Shown here: one piece after another, positions 8,552 to 15,692 of the stretch
Layout: each line of letters begins with the position of its first letter
Position numbering within the stretch: position 1 is the stretch's first letter
From: an uncultured Christensenella sp.
GTDB taxonomy: Bacteria; Bacillota; Clostridia; Christensenellales; Borkfalkiaceae
Direction of reading: 5' to 3'
NCBI GenBank assembly: GCA_910585705.1
Contig: CAJUER010000001.1
Span: 856,840 to 920,839, forward strand
Length of the DNA: 64,000 nt
Position numbers and translations under genes: made by a program
The notes under the pieces: model-generated
Told to the model about the DNA's origin: nothing
The model's database searches: none
Seen by the model: the letters and a program-made list of their open reading frames with translations, nothing else

Positions 8552-9013
8552 TCAGTCTGGGATGTCGTCGGCGAAATCGTCGGCGGCCGAGCTTTTGTAA
8601 GGTTCGCGCGAGTCGCTTTCGGGAACGAGAACGGGTGCGCCTTGCGGCTTCTCTACGAATTTGCCTACCAGTGCCGTGAAGTTCTTTTTTCCTACGAGAG
8701 CTTCGAGCTTCGTCAGACTCTGCAGTTTCCGTTCGAAGAGCAATTCTTCGGCGTAGCCGGCCGCTGTCAAGGCTTTGACCGCACCGTCCTCGTCCGTAAT
8801 CTTGCGCCGCGTGATGCCTTCGACGACTTTGTATCCGCTGTATATCTCGCCTGCCAGTGCCTGTTTGAGGGCGTAATCCTGAACCTTTTTCGCCCAGTCG
8901 ATGAGTTCATCGAGCAGAGGGAGCAGTTGCTCAATCTCGCCCTTGGAGAGCAGGTCGGGGTCTTTCAGCGTCTTTTCGTCGAGCTGCATTGTTGTCTTGG
9001 TTTGTTTTGCCAT
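8552..9013 (-). CDS. DUF2800 C-terminal half as a separate ORF
   Basis: A 153-residue protein corresponding to the C-terminal domain of the ~380-aa phage DUF2800 family: LIDWAKKVQDYALKQALAG, GYKVVEGITRRK, then LVGKFVEKPQGAPVLVPESD near the end. The N-terminal half is the next gene upstream. The two are in the same frame, separated only by a TAA codon immediately followed by this ATG. An AGGAGG site lies inside the last codons of the upstream half, so this part is probably made by reinitiation as its own polypeptide. Confidence 0.82.
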   Translation of the reverse strand: MAKQTKTTMQLDEKTLKDPDLLSKGEIEQLLPLLDELIDWAKKVQDYALKQALAGEIYSGYKVVEGITRRKITDEDGAVKALTAAGYAEELLFERKLQSLTKLEALVGKKNFTALVGKFVEKPQGAPVLVPESDSREPYKSSAADDFADDIPD

Positions 9014-9772
9014 TTAGTTTCCTCCTAAAATTTCGGATATTTTTCCGAGCAAGTATCCGGCTCTTGCTCTACACGCTGCCTTTGCTTTGCAGAATTTGCA
9101 TTGTGCGCCAGTCGCGTATTCGCGCGTCGAGTTCGCGGCTTTGTCGGCTCTCGGCTTCAATACACCGTCTGCCCATTCGAGTAAATCTTCCACGGGCATC
9201 GTCTCCGTGCTGATGTTGTTGATTCGCGGCTGGACTATATGCATCGTGACCGTTTTGAGGTTGTCGTAGATGCACTCCATTTCCTGCAAAAAGCCGAGTG
9301 CGTATGCCCGCATCTGAGAATTGTTTTCGGCGTTGACCGGGACGCCCTTTCCGTATTTGAAGTCCACGATGTGAAGGTCATCCCCACCTACGGCGCAAAA
9401 GTCGACCGTTCCGAAAGCATCCGGCACCCAGCGGTCAAACCGTACCCGTTGTTCGATGTACGCTCGCGCTTGATGTCCGTCCAGTTGCATCGTCTCGACG
9501 ATGTTCTTGCAATACTCCACGTATCGTCCCGTGAATTGCCACATTTCGGGCGAGGTCGTTTCTTTGAGGACATTAACCCTTTCGCGTTTCTTCGCGTCCG
9601 TGGGGTCGAATTCTGCCCTCAGACGCGCCTCTGCGACTGCGTGGGCGGTTGTGCCTTCTTCGGCGTAAACGCTGCCCTCGTCTTCGAAGAGGTCTTCAAG
9701 GATTACGCTCCCCGGACACGCCATCCAGCGACCGGAGCCGCTTGCGCTTAACTTTGCGTGAACGTCGGGCAT
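9014..9772 (-). CDS. DUF2800 N-terminal half (Cas4/PD-(D/E)xK-like nuclease)
   Basis: A 252-residue protein beginning MPDVHAKLSASGSGRWMACP, the hallmark start of DUF2800. Central DFCAVGGDDLHIVDFKYGKG carries the D...DxK nuclease residues near 135-150, and the C-terminus has Cys-rich GAQCKFCKAKAACRARAG, reminiscent of the Cas4/AddB-type iron-sulphur cluster signature. The protein ends just after this cluster, whereas full-length relatives continue into a C-terminal domain, found here as the next ORF. The ATG overlaps the preceding stop (TAATG). It probably processes DNA ends in recombination or replication. Confidence 0.88.
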   Translation of the reverse strand: MPDVHAKLSASGSGRWMACPGSVILEDLFEDEGSVYAEEGTTAHAVAEARLRAEFDPTDAKKRERVNVLKETTSPEMWQFTGRYVEYCKNIVETMQLDGHQARAYIEQRVRFDRWVPDAFGTVDFCAVGGDDLHIVDFKYGKGVPVNAENNSQMRAYALGFLQEMECIYDNLKTVTMHIVQPRINNISTETMPVEDLLEWADGVLKPRADKAANSTREYATGAQCKFCKAKAACRARAGYLLGKISEILGGN

Positions 9773-10239
9773 TAGAGCAGTTCCTTTAATTTCTCGGCGA
9801 ATTCATCCCACTTGTCTGCCGGAAGCGCGGAGATGTTCTTTGCCGAGTAAGCGTTCAGCAACGCTTTTACTTTGTCGATGCTGCCCGTCTTCGTCTTAAC
9901 GTCTGCGGCGAGTGCGCGTATCTCTTCCTGCGTAACTTTCGGCTTGTCCTTTTTGCCTGCGCTCACGCCGTCAGAAACGGGCTTTGTCGCCTTTTTAGAT
10001 GCGGGGGCGGGTGTTTCCTCTACCGCATCCGTACCGCCGTTTTCTTCGGCATACATCGCTTCGAGAGCCTCACGCTTTTGCTCTTCCGTCCACTCGTCTT
10101 CGTCCGTCGCGTCGGCTGCGCTGTTTACGGTCGTCACGATAGTGGTCGCGTTCTTTTTGCTTTCGCCAAGTGCGGCGATGAGCCTGTTCAGTATGCTGTG
10201 CGTTCGCTCATCGAGCGAAATTGTTACTTTAATTTCCAT
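9772..10239 (-). CDS. Acidic phage protein with Ala/Lys-rich linker, unknown function
   Basis: From the ATG at 10239 (AGGAG site upstream) the product has about 155 residues. The N-terminal part MEIKVTISLDERTHSILNRL has a strand-helix character, followed by an acidic and then an Ala/Pro/Lys-rich low-complexity linker. A C-terminal helical domain, VKALLNAYSAKNISALPADK, is widespread in phage proteins near DUF2800 genes. I cannot name a function; the position suggests a role in the recombination/replication cassette. Confidence 0.7.
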   Translation of the reverse strand: MEIKVTISLDERTHSILNRLIAALGESKKNATTIVTTVNSAADATDEDEWTEEQKREALEAMYAEENGGTDAVEETPAPASKKATKPVSDGVSAGKKDKPKVTQEEIRALAADVKTKTGSIDKVKALLNAYSAKNISALPADKWDEFAEKLKELL

Positions 10240-10331
10240 AATTTTAACTCCTGTCGAATTTTGATTTTTAAGACCCTTTGTCGTTATTCCAGAGCCTTTG
10301 TCGAATGATGGTTTTCTTTGTAAAAATTTGC

Positions 10332-10526
10332 TTATCTTGCGTTTTCCGTGTATCCGCATTCCGGACATTGCCAGACGCCGGCCTCTTCGTCGTACTCCAT
10401 ATCTGCATCGCAGTTCGGACACGTCATCGCTTGTTCACCTCCTTTCGGTTTCGGTTCGAACAGTAGCGTGTATAATTCGTCGAGCCACCGTCCGACCTCT
10501 GCCGGTATTTCCTGTCCTTTAGTCAT
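10332..10526 (-). CDS. Small zinc-ribbon protein, 64 aa
   Basis: The N-terminal helix (IPAEVGRWLDELYTLLFEPK) is followed by a C-terminal zinc ribbon with two CPxC knuckles, CPNCDADMEYDEE and WQCPECGYTENAR. It could bind DNA, RNA or a protein partner. An operator copy (10558-10574) and a promoter-like sequence lie directly upstream, so expression is probably under the phage repressor. Confidence 0.72.
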   Translation of the reverse strand: MTKGQEIPAEVGRWLDELYTLLFEPKPKGGEQAMTCPNCDADMEYDEEAGVWQCPECGYTENAR

Positions 10527-10547
10527 TGCCGCGAACCACCTCCTTTA

Positions 10548-10575
10548 TTATTGTTTTGTGGTCTGTAAGTCCACT
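10548..10575 (-). promoter_or_regulatory. Internal early promoter with repressor operator O4
   Basis: GTGGTCTGTAAGTCCAC at 10558-10574 matches the operators at the repressor-proximal promoters (consensus GTGGACTGnnnGTCCAC). On the minus strand TGGACT and TAATAA are 17 nt apart, a plausible -35/-10 pair overlapped by the operator. It drives the zinc-ribbon gene and those downstream. Confidence 0.62.
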
Positions 10576-10591
10576 TTGTCGGCAAAAAAAT

Positions 10592-10795
10592 TTACTGCTC
10601 TATCGTCAGCAAATCTAACGGCTTAATCCCGTAGATTTCCGCGATTTGCGCGACCGTATCAACGCGCATAACCGTTCTACCCTTGAGGTAACTGCGCAAC
10701 GTGGCCGGGACGATTCCCAGCTTTTCAGCGAGGACATCCTGCGTGTCGCCGTGTTCGGCCATAAGTCCTTTTATCTTTGCTACATTTACCTGCAT
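10592..10795 (-). CDS. XRE-family helix-turn-helix protein (Cro-like)
   Basis: A 67-residue protein that is essentially one Cro/C1 HTH: TQDVLAEKLGIVPATLRSYLKGR covers helices 2-3 (residues 18-40). With no effector domain, it is Cro-sized. It lies in the leftward early operon just before the O4 operator, so it may compete with the CI-like repressor or regulate the downstream genes. Confidence 0.82.
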   Translation of the reverse strand: MQVNVAKIKGLMAEHGDTQDVLAEKLGIVPATLRSYLKGRTVMRVDTVAQIAEIYGIKPLDLLTIEQ

Positions 10796-10808
10796 TCATC
10801 TTTACCTC

Positions 10809-11015
10809 CTATTTAGATTCCGTTCTGCTTTGGTATTCAGCCACCGCCGTGAAAAGGTCTTTGTAGTAGCTGCCCCATGTCCAGCTCCCGTCCGGTTCAA
10901 CGGGACTTGGCGCGATTATGTATTCGTTGCGTTCGACGGCTGCTATCAGCATAAAGCCTTTGCGCTCATCGAGCAGAATGCATTTTCCGCATCCTTTGTT
11001 GTAGAACTCAGCCAT
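10809..11015 (-). CDS. Small phage protein, 68 aa, unknown function
   Basis: The product starts MAEFYNKGCGKCILLDERKG and contains aromatic-rich WTWGSYYKDLFTAVAEYQS. It overlaps the end of the methyltransferase C-terminal ORF by 8 nt and has a GGAGG site. No family is recognised. Confidence 0.6.
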   Translation of the reverse strand: MAEFYNKGCGKCILLDERKGFMLIAAVERNEYIIAPSPVEPDGSWTWGSYYKDLFTAVAEYQSRTESK

Positions 11016-11679
11016 TTTGCACCTCCTTGGCTTTTATTCCTTTTATCGCTTGCAACACTGCCGCCAGCATAGGAATAACTATTGTATTTCCCGCTTGCTT
11101 GTAGAGTTGTGAGCTTGCTTTGTCTCTGCCCTTGTAGTGCTTTTCTTCGAGTGCTTTCTTCGCCGTCTCGAATTGCTCATCCGTAAATCCAAATAACCGC
11201 CAGCACTCTTTCGGGGTCAGCTTCCGTACCAGACACGGCTTGCCGTCGATGATTACGATGTAATCGTCCGGAAACTCCCCCGTTTCAGTGTCACGCTCTA
11301 TCACGACGTTGTCTTTCTGAACGGATGTTATGGTGTTTGTGCATTGGTCGGCTCTGATTTCCAGCATCTGCACCGTGGGTGCGCCCGCTGTCCTGTCGCT
11401 TGGATTCTCCGGGTTTCTGCCCCGTAATGCCCCCACTACGAACACGTTTTCCTGAAAGGTATTCGCGGTTACCGTAGGCACGACGTTGCCGTCTCTGATG
11501 CCACCGTCGTTCTTTCCGCGCGGTCTCTGCAATATCTTGACCTCGGTGTTCCCGCCCGCTCCCGTGGGTATTGTGGGGCATACGCCGTCTTCGTCGTAAA
11601 CTCGCCGACTGATGTCGTGCATCTTGTCCCATTTGTCTCCGACCAGCATTCCGACCGGCTTTAATTCTTTTTCACTCAT
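11008..11679 (-). CDS. dcm: Cytosine-C5 methyltransferase C-terminal subunit (motifs IX-X)
   Basis: A 223-residue ORF with the C-terminal hallmarks of C5-cytosine methyltransferases: RRVYDEDGVCPTIPTGAGG near residues 26-44, RKLTPKECWRLFGF (motif IX region) near 150, and LYKQAGNTIVIPML (motif X) near 195. The catalytic PC loop and SAM motif I are absent; they are encoded just upstream. This ORF has its own AGGAGGT site and ATG and lies in the same frame as the upstream part, separated by one TAA and two codons. The layout recalls two-polypeptide enzymes such as M.AquI, in which alpha carries motifs I-VIII and beta carries IX-X. Confidence 0.85.
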   Translation of the reverse strand: MSEKELKPVGMLVGDKWDKMHDISRRVYDEDGVCPTIPTGAGGNTEVKILQRPRGKNDGGIRDGNVVPTVTANTFQENVFVVGALRGRNPENPSDRTAGAPTVQMLEIRADQCTNTITSVQKDNVVIERDTETGEFPDDYIVIIDGKPCLVRKLTPKECWRLFGFTDEQFETAKKALEEKHYKGRDKASSQLYKQAGNTIVIPMLAAVLQAIKGIKAKEVQNG

Positions 11680-11685
11680 TCTCGG

Positions 11686-12171
11686 TTACCTCCTGCACGA
11701 CGATGTCCCATCGGTGCTTTTCGTCTCGGCTTCCGCGTCCTCCGACACGAATAGCGCGACACACGTCGGTTCTTTGAATTCTCGCGCTGTTAAGGTTCGA
11801 CAAATCGTCCCCCCCCCCCCCGCGTGTACTATGGAGTGATTCCGATGGCAGAAGTTGCTCTCCAACCGCGACTGTATTGCGTCTGCTTTGATGTAGTATT
11901 TTCGGTCTACCACCGGTTCGAGCAGGTCTTTTAGCTTCAATTCCAGCGGTATCGGTTTCGGGAACGCGAACCCTTCGGTATCGTTCAAAATCGAGACGGC
12001 TATCACTCTTTCGCGGTTCTGCGGCATCCCGTATCCGGTTGCGTTCAAAACTTGCCAGTATGTCGTGTATCCCAGCTCTTCGAGTTGTTTGAGCCATTCG
12101 TCGAAATGCGGTTTGAATTTCTTTTGCACCAGTGCTTTTACGTTTTCCATCAAAAGATATTTAGGCGGCGA
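11686..12171 (-). pseudogene. dcm: Cytosine-C5 methyltransferase middle part (motifs VI-VIII), out of frame with its N-terminus
   Basis: This segment carries SPPKYLLMENVKAL (motif VI, ENV) and GYGMPQNRERVIAVS (motif VIII), then a variable region running through a 13-G tract (VHAGGGGTICRTLTA). It has no initiation signal of its own. The N-terminal domain enters a different frame at an eight-G tract (12172-12179), so a -1 ribosomal slip or a one-nt gain/two-nt loss is needed to join them. It ends at TAA, overlapping the ribosome site of the C-terminal ORF. It may be a pseudogene, a phase-variable gene caught OFF, a programmed frameshift, or a homopolymer sequencing error. Confidence 0.75.
11809..11821. 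repeat. C13/G13 homopolymer inside the cytosine methyltransferase gene
   Basis: Thirteen C on the plus strand; in the mRNA they encode a run of glycines just after motif VIII. The frame is maintained through it in this sequence, but a one-base change would truncate the protein shortly after. Confidence 0.9.
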
Positions 12172-12503
12172 CCCCCCCCATTTTTGGTGTAGGCTCTGAG
12201 CAGTCGGCGCACCTCCCACAGTAGGCTGCTCCGCGTTCCGCTTCCCTCGGCGAACCCCTTTTGTTTTCCAGCGTTGCTTATGTCGGTGCAGGGGAAGCTG
12301 TAAGTCAGCAGGTCGCATTCCGGGAGCCGCTCCACTTTCGTGATGTCGCTCGGCTTGTAGTCCGTTCCGTGTATGGCGTTGTATGCGGTTACGCAGTACG
12401 GGTCAATCTCTACGATTCCGACTGATTTCCACTCTGCACCTATGTGGTCGAGAGCGGCTGCCTGTGCGCCTATTCCGGCGAAAAGCTCTACTACCCTCAG
12501 CAT
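12150..12503 (-). CDS. dcm: Cytosine-C5 methyltransferase N-terminal part (motifs I-IV), truncated by frameshift
   Basis: The ATG at 12503 overlaps the metK stop (ATGCTGA), so translation is coupled. The 117 residues hold motif I VVELFAGIGAQAAAL (residues 4-18) and the catalytic motif IV TYSFPCTDISNAGKQKGF near 72-89. The frame then reaches the eight-G tract and ends 11 codons later. In the alternative frame the expected motif VI follows at once, so the natural gene spans 11686-12503. The enzyme transfers a methyl group from SAM to cytosine C5, probably protecting phage DNA from host restriction. Confidence 0.85.
   Translation of the reverse strand: MLRVVELFAGIGAQAAALDHIGAEWKSVGIVEIDPYCVTAYNAIHGTDYKPSDITKVERLPECDLLTYSFPCTDISNAGKQKGFAEGSGTRSSLLWEVRRLLRAYTKNGGGRRLNIF
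12172..12179. repeat. C8/G8 homopolymer at the frameshift point of the methyltransferase
   Basis: Eight C on the plus strand (mRNA AAUGGGGGGGGUCG). Motif IV lies in one frame before it and motif VI in the -1 frame after it. A tract of 6 or 9 G would restore a single reading frame. Confidence 0.9.
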
Positions 12504-13645
12504 TCGTGCATCACCTCTTTTACGGCGGTTTTCAGCCTCGTTACGGTCGCCTTGTCGACGAATTCCCACGGGTATCCCTTGTCGCATCCGAAATGTCCGT
12601 ATATCGCCGTGTGCTTGTAGCCTATGTCTTTCAGCTTAAGCTGCCGTATGATGCCCGCAGGCGTAAGGTCAAACGCCTTACTTATCGCTTCGGCGATGTA
12701 CCTATCCGGGGTGGTCGTCCAAGTCCCGAACGTATCCACGTTGACTGCAGTGGGTTGCGCTCTGCCTATTGCGTAGGCGATTGCCACCTCGCATTTGTCG
12801 GCAAGGTCGGCTTTTACTATCGCGTTGGCAATGTAACGCGCCATATACGCGCCGGAGCGGTCAACCTTCGAAGGGTCTTTCCCGCTCATCGCGCCGCCGC
12901 CATGATGCGCAATGCCGCCGTAAGTATCAACCATCAGCTTGCGTCCGGTCAGTCCCGTGTCGGCTTCGAACCCGCCTTTGACGAACCGTCCGCTGGGGTT
13001 GATTATAATTTCGGTCTTGCTTATATCGAAATCGCAGAGCGCGGGTTTGATTATCAATTCGCGCACCCCGTCTCTCAATGCGTCGAGGTCTGCATCTGCA
13101 TCGTGCTGAACCGAAACCAGCACCGACGCTATGTATCTGAATTTGTCGTCTTCGCCGTATGCGACCGTTACCTGCGCTTTCCCATCCGCGCCCACTTTCA
13201 ACTCGTTACGGCTCTCGCGCATCCGCATAAGGTTATCGGTCAGTCGGTGCGCAAGGTCGGTGGCAAGCGGCAATTGCGACAGCGTATCGTTCGTTGCGTA
13301 GCCGTACACTATGCCTTGGTCTCCCGCGCCTTGTTCGTGAGTCTCGCTCTCGTCGACCGCTTGTTTGATGTCCGGGCTTTGCGCGAAGATATCGTCTACG
13401 AAGCTGTCAGGCGGCTCGTAGCCGATTTGCTTGATGGCTTTTTCCGCTACCGCTTGGTAGTCCACTTTTGCTTTTGTCGTTATTTCGCCGGCAATCATCA
13501 GCACCTCGTGCGAGAGCATAACCTCACAGGCCACTCTGCTTTCGCGGTCTTGCGCCATGCATTCGTCAAGGATGCAGTCCGCGATGTAATCGGCTAATTT
13601 GTCCGGATGCCCAGCTGTTACGCTTTCTGCTGTTATAAATTTCAT
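12497..13645 (-). CDS. metK: Phage-encoded S-adenosylmethionine synthetase
   Basis: A full-length 382-residue MetK that makes SAM from methionine and ATP. It opens ITAESVTAGHPDKLADYIAD (ATP-binding GHPDK), has GAGDQGIVYGYA near residue 107 (Mg/K site), FVKGGFEADTGLTGRK near 220 and the P-loop-like GGGAMSGKDPSKVDRSGAY near 248-266. All expected motifs are present, so the enzyme should be active. Its stop overlaps the start of the cytosine methyltransferase, coupling SAM supply to SAM use; upstream it overlaps the 13642 gene by 4 nt. It sits deep inside the phage early operon, so it is an auxiliary metabolic gene and not the host copy. Confidence 0.95.
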   Translation of the reverse strand: MKFITAESVTAGHPDKLADYIADCILDECMAQDRESRVACEVMLSHEVLMIAGEITTKAKVDYQAVAEKAIKQIGYEPPDSFVDDIFAQSPDIKQAVDESETHEQGAGDQGIVYGYATNDTLSQLPLATDLAHRLTDNLMRMRESRNELKVGADGKAQVTVAYGEDDKFRYIASVLVSVQHDADADLDALRDGVRELIIKPALCDFDISKTEIIINPSGRFVKGGFEADTGLTGRKLMVDTYGGIAHHGGGAMSGKDPSKVDRSGAYMARYIANAIVKADLADKCEVAIAYAIGRAQPTAVNVDTFGTWTTTPDRYIAEAISKAFDLTPAGIIRQLKLKDIGYKHTAIYGHFGCDKGYPWEFVDKATVTRLKTAVKEVMHEC

Positions 13646-14031
13646 TGTGTATCTCCCTCGGTCTGCTCGGCTTGGAGCAGCCGGTCAATCTCTGCGATGT
13701 CGTTCTTAAATTTCGCCATCGTTTCTTCGTGGTTACGTACCTCTTCGCGCATCGCGTTCTCGGTCTGCGCTTTGTATGCTTTCAACGCCTCACGGATTAT
13801 CGCGCTATGCGGCAAAGGTGCGCTTGGCTCTTTTTCTTCGTTCGGGGGTTGGGGGGGGGACTGGGTGCGTTTGCCTCTCGGCAATTCTCGCCAGCTGATG
13901 CCTCCCTCGACCAGTATTTTCTTGATGTCTTCCGGGGTACAGAGATTGAGCTGCGCCAGTATGCCGACTTGCTTCTTTTTGTCCTTGGCTTCCTTGTAGC
14001 TTCTGACTATTTCGTGTGCCGTCATTTCCAT
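13642..14031 (-). CDS. Phage protein, 129 aa, unknown function
   Basis: The N-terminus (TAHEIVRSYKEAKDKKKQVG, residues 4-23) and ILAQLNLCTPEDIKKILVEGG look like a small helical/HTH-type domain. A Pro-rich linker encoded by a C9 tract follows, then a C-terminal coiled-coil-like segment with many E/K/A. A GGAGG site precedes the ATG at 14031. It is coupled to metK by an ATGA overlap. A DNA-binding role is possible but unproven. Confidence 0.65.
   Translation of the reverse strand: MEMTAHEIVRSYKEAKDKKKQVGILAQLNLCTPEDIKKILVEGGISWRELPRGKRTQSPPQPPNEEKEPSAPLPHSAIIREALKAYKAQTENAMREEVRNHEETMAKFKNDIAEIDRLLQAEQTEGDTQ
13851..13859. repeat. G9/C9 homopolymer inside a phage gene
   Basis: Nine G on the plus strand, preceded by a five-G run at 13844-13848. 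It encodes part of a Pro-rich linker of the 129-aa protein. Length change would shift the frame and remove the C-terminal half, and could uncouple metK translation. Confidence 0.85.
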
Positions 14032-14034
14032 GCC

Positions 14035-14247
14035 TTACCTCCTTCGCCTGCTCGCCGATTTTAATGTGTCGGGATTTACCGCCGTTACTTTGATGTCGAA
14101 TTTGGCTTCCACGGTGATGCCTTTCTCGGCGCAACGGCGCACCAGCTCCGCCTCTAACACACCGCCTATGCTCTCAACCACGCCCTTAGCGGCTACCATC
14201 AGCGCGGTCTCTTCGATTGCCTTGTATGCGTCCTTGTCAATCGCCAT
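14035..14247 (-). CDS. Small phage protein, 70 aa, unknown function
   Basis: The product starts MAIDKDAYKAIEETALMVAA and ends in a basic tail (KSASRRRR). The start overlaps the SSB stop by 11 nt and the gene ends 4 nt before the next one. The helical N-terminus and basic tail could suit nucleic-acid or membrane-surface contact. No family is recognised. Confidence 0.6.
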   Translation of the reverse strand: MAIDKDAYKAIEETALMVAAKGVVESIGGVLEAELVRRCAEKGITVEAKFDIKVTAVNPDTLKSASRRRR

Positions 14248-14893
14248 CGTTCGCGTCCTCCCACAGTTTCAATTCGTTTTCGTCGTCAGTCGCCATAATT
14301 TGTGAAATCGAAACCTCATAGGCTGTTCTGGTCTCTTTGTTTCCGTCCGTCAGTGTCTTTTCGTATTCGCGGCTTTGAATTCGTCCGAGTATCTGCACTC
14401 GGTCTCCGGTCGATAAACCGCTTACAAAACGAGCGTTTCGCCCCCATGCTATGGCGGGTATGTAGTCCGATTTGTTGTAGGCGCGGTTTACGGCTATCAG
14501 CACGTCGGCAATCTCGCGGTTGAACGGCGTTGTCCTGTAGGTCGGCTTTTTGCAAATATACCCGGCAAGTGCCACGATGTTTGTTTTGTCGCCCTTAGGC
14601 TCATCCAGCAATTCGAGGATGAACACGTAAAGCTGAAGGCGCGATTTGCCGTCTATGATTTTGTTGTAAGAACGGAATTGCCCCAGCGCATGAATGGTCT
14701 TTCCCTCTGCCCAGTCTTTCGGCATGATGCGTTCGGAAATGACGACGGGGAGCGTGTCGTGCGTTCCGGAAAGGCGGGCGATTCTCACTTTGCACTCGTA
14801 GAATTTTTCGCCGTAGCTTTCGTGCGAGAACACGCTTTCGCTTGCAATCTCGCCGCTGATATAGGTTTTGTTGTTCTGCTTATTTTCTGCCAT
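14237..14893 (-). CDS. ssb: Single-stranded DNA-binding protein (OB-fold, extended form)
   Basis: A 218-residue protein with an N-terminal OB-like part (TYISGEIASESVFSHESYG, FYECKVRIARLSG) and a typical SSB OB fold in the C-terminal half: NIVALAGYICKKPTYRTTP, ADVLIAVNRAYNKSDYIPAI, GRNARFVSGLSTGDRVQILG. Tandem OB-like proteins of this type are common in Clostridia and their phages. It ends acidic, as SSB tails do. Its start overlaps the end of HNH-2 by 14 nt, consistent with an HNH gene inserted just upstream. Confidence 0.83.
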   Translation of the reverse strand: MAENKQNNKTYISGEIASESVFSHESYGEKFYECKVRIARLSGTHDTLPVVISERIMPKDWAEGKTIHALGQFRSYNKIIDGKSRLQLYVFILELLDEPKGDKTNIVALAGYICKKPTYRTTPFNREIADVLIAVNRAYNKSDYIPAIAWGRNARFVSGLSTGDRVQILGRIQSREYEKTLTDGNKETRTAYEVSISQIMATDDENELKLWEDANDGD

Positions 14894-15692
14894 TTGATTT
14901 TCCTCTTTTCTTTGATTTCTTTGCCGCTTGCGCGGTTTGGTGTTTCAGTTTTGCGATTAGTATCGCTGTCTCGGTTAGCTCTGCGTCGGTCTTCAGTAAA
15001 CCGTAGCGGTTCAAAATTGCAAGCTCTGTCCGCGTTATAATCGTCAAATTTTCAAGTGCCACGTTTTCATGGTTGCCGTCTTTAAACAGAACGATTGCGC
15101 CTTTAGGTAGGGGGCCGTTAGCGGCTTCCCATATGAGGATGTGTTCCTGTCGCCAGTCTCGCGCCCCTTCGCCCAGCTTTCGCCATAGGTATCCGTCAGA
15201 TTTCATCAGCACCGTTCCTATCGGCTGTTTGTTGTACGGGGTGTGTCCTTTGCTGAACCAGCTTTTTTCACATCCGGGCGGGCAGTAGCCTTTTTTGCCT
15301 TTGTTTGGCGGTATCGCTCCCGGTTTAATTCGACAGTCGCGGCCGTTGCGGAGTTTGAACCTCGACGTATACGCTTTTATTTGCTCCGTCGTATAATCCG
15401 TTCCGAATTGCCCATTCAGCAAGTTTGCCAGCTCTTTCATCGACCGCCCCGTCACGTTCTCGCGTATAAACTGTGCAATTTCGGGCGGGTATCGTTTCGA
15501 CGGTCGTTGAAGGGGTTTATGCCATAATCCGTTTGTCAATTTGTGATTGCTCGCGTAGGCGTGTATTTGGCTTGTCGTCATTTCGATACCGAATGTTGCG
15601 CTTACCAACTCTGCCAGTTCGGAGTAATGCTTACCTTGCACGTTCTCAGCTATAAAGGCTTGCATCTCCGGCGTGTAGATTCTACGCGGCAT
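14880..15692 (-). CDS. HNH endonuclease with two N-terminal HTH-like repeats (HNH-2)
   Basis: A 270-residue protein. The N-terminus has two similar ~60-residue repeats (YTPEMQAFIAENVQGKHYSE near 6-25 and YPPEIAQFIRENVTGRSMKE near 68-87), each with an HTH-like IHAYASNHKL / IKAYTSRFKL. A C-terminal HNH_3-type core follows: YLWRKLGEG, RQEHILIWEAANGPLPKGA, LFKDGNHENVALENLTIIT. The tail is very basic. It is probably a mobile endonuclease with DNA recognition by the repeats. It overlaps both neighbours, and a ten-G tract lies 9 nt before its ATG. Confidence 0.88.
   Translation of the reverse strand: MPRRIYTPEMQAFIAENVQGKHYSELAELVSATFGIEMTTSQIHAYASNHKLTNGLWHKPLQRPSKRYPPEIAQFIRENVTGRSMKELANLLNGQFGTDYTTEQIKAYTSRFKLRNGRDCRIKPGAIPPNKGKKGYCPPGCEKSWFSKGHTPYNKQPIGTVLMKSDGYLWRKLGEGARDWRQEHILIWEAANGPLPKGAIVLFKDGNHENVALENLTIITRTELAILNRYGLLKTDAELTETAILIAKLKHQTAQAAKKSKKRGKSNGRK

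Noticed and set aside
8552..12503. TAA read as a sense codon in this phage
   Set aside because: Many phage genes here end normally at TAA (integrase, repressor, the 155-aa protein), and both in-frame TAA codons have a good ribosome site and ATG just after them, so gene fission is simpler.
12383..13597. A 404-codon rightward open frame opposite metK
   Set aside because: MetK motifs on the minus strand are complete; the plus-strand frame is a by-product of codon bias.
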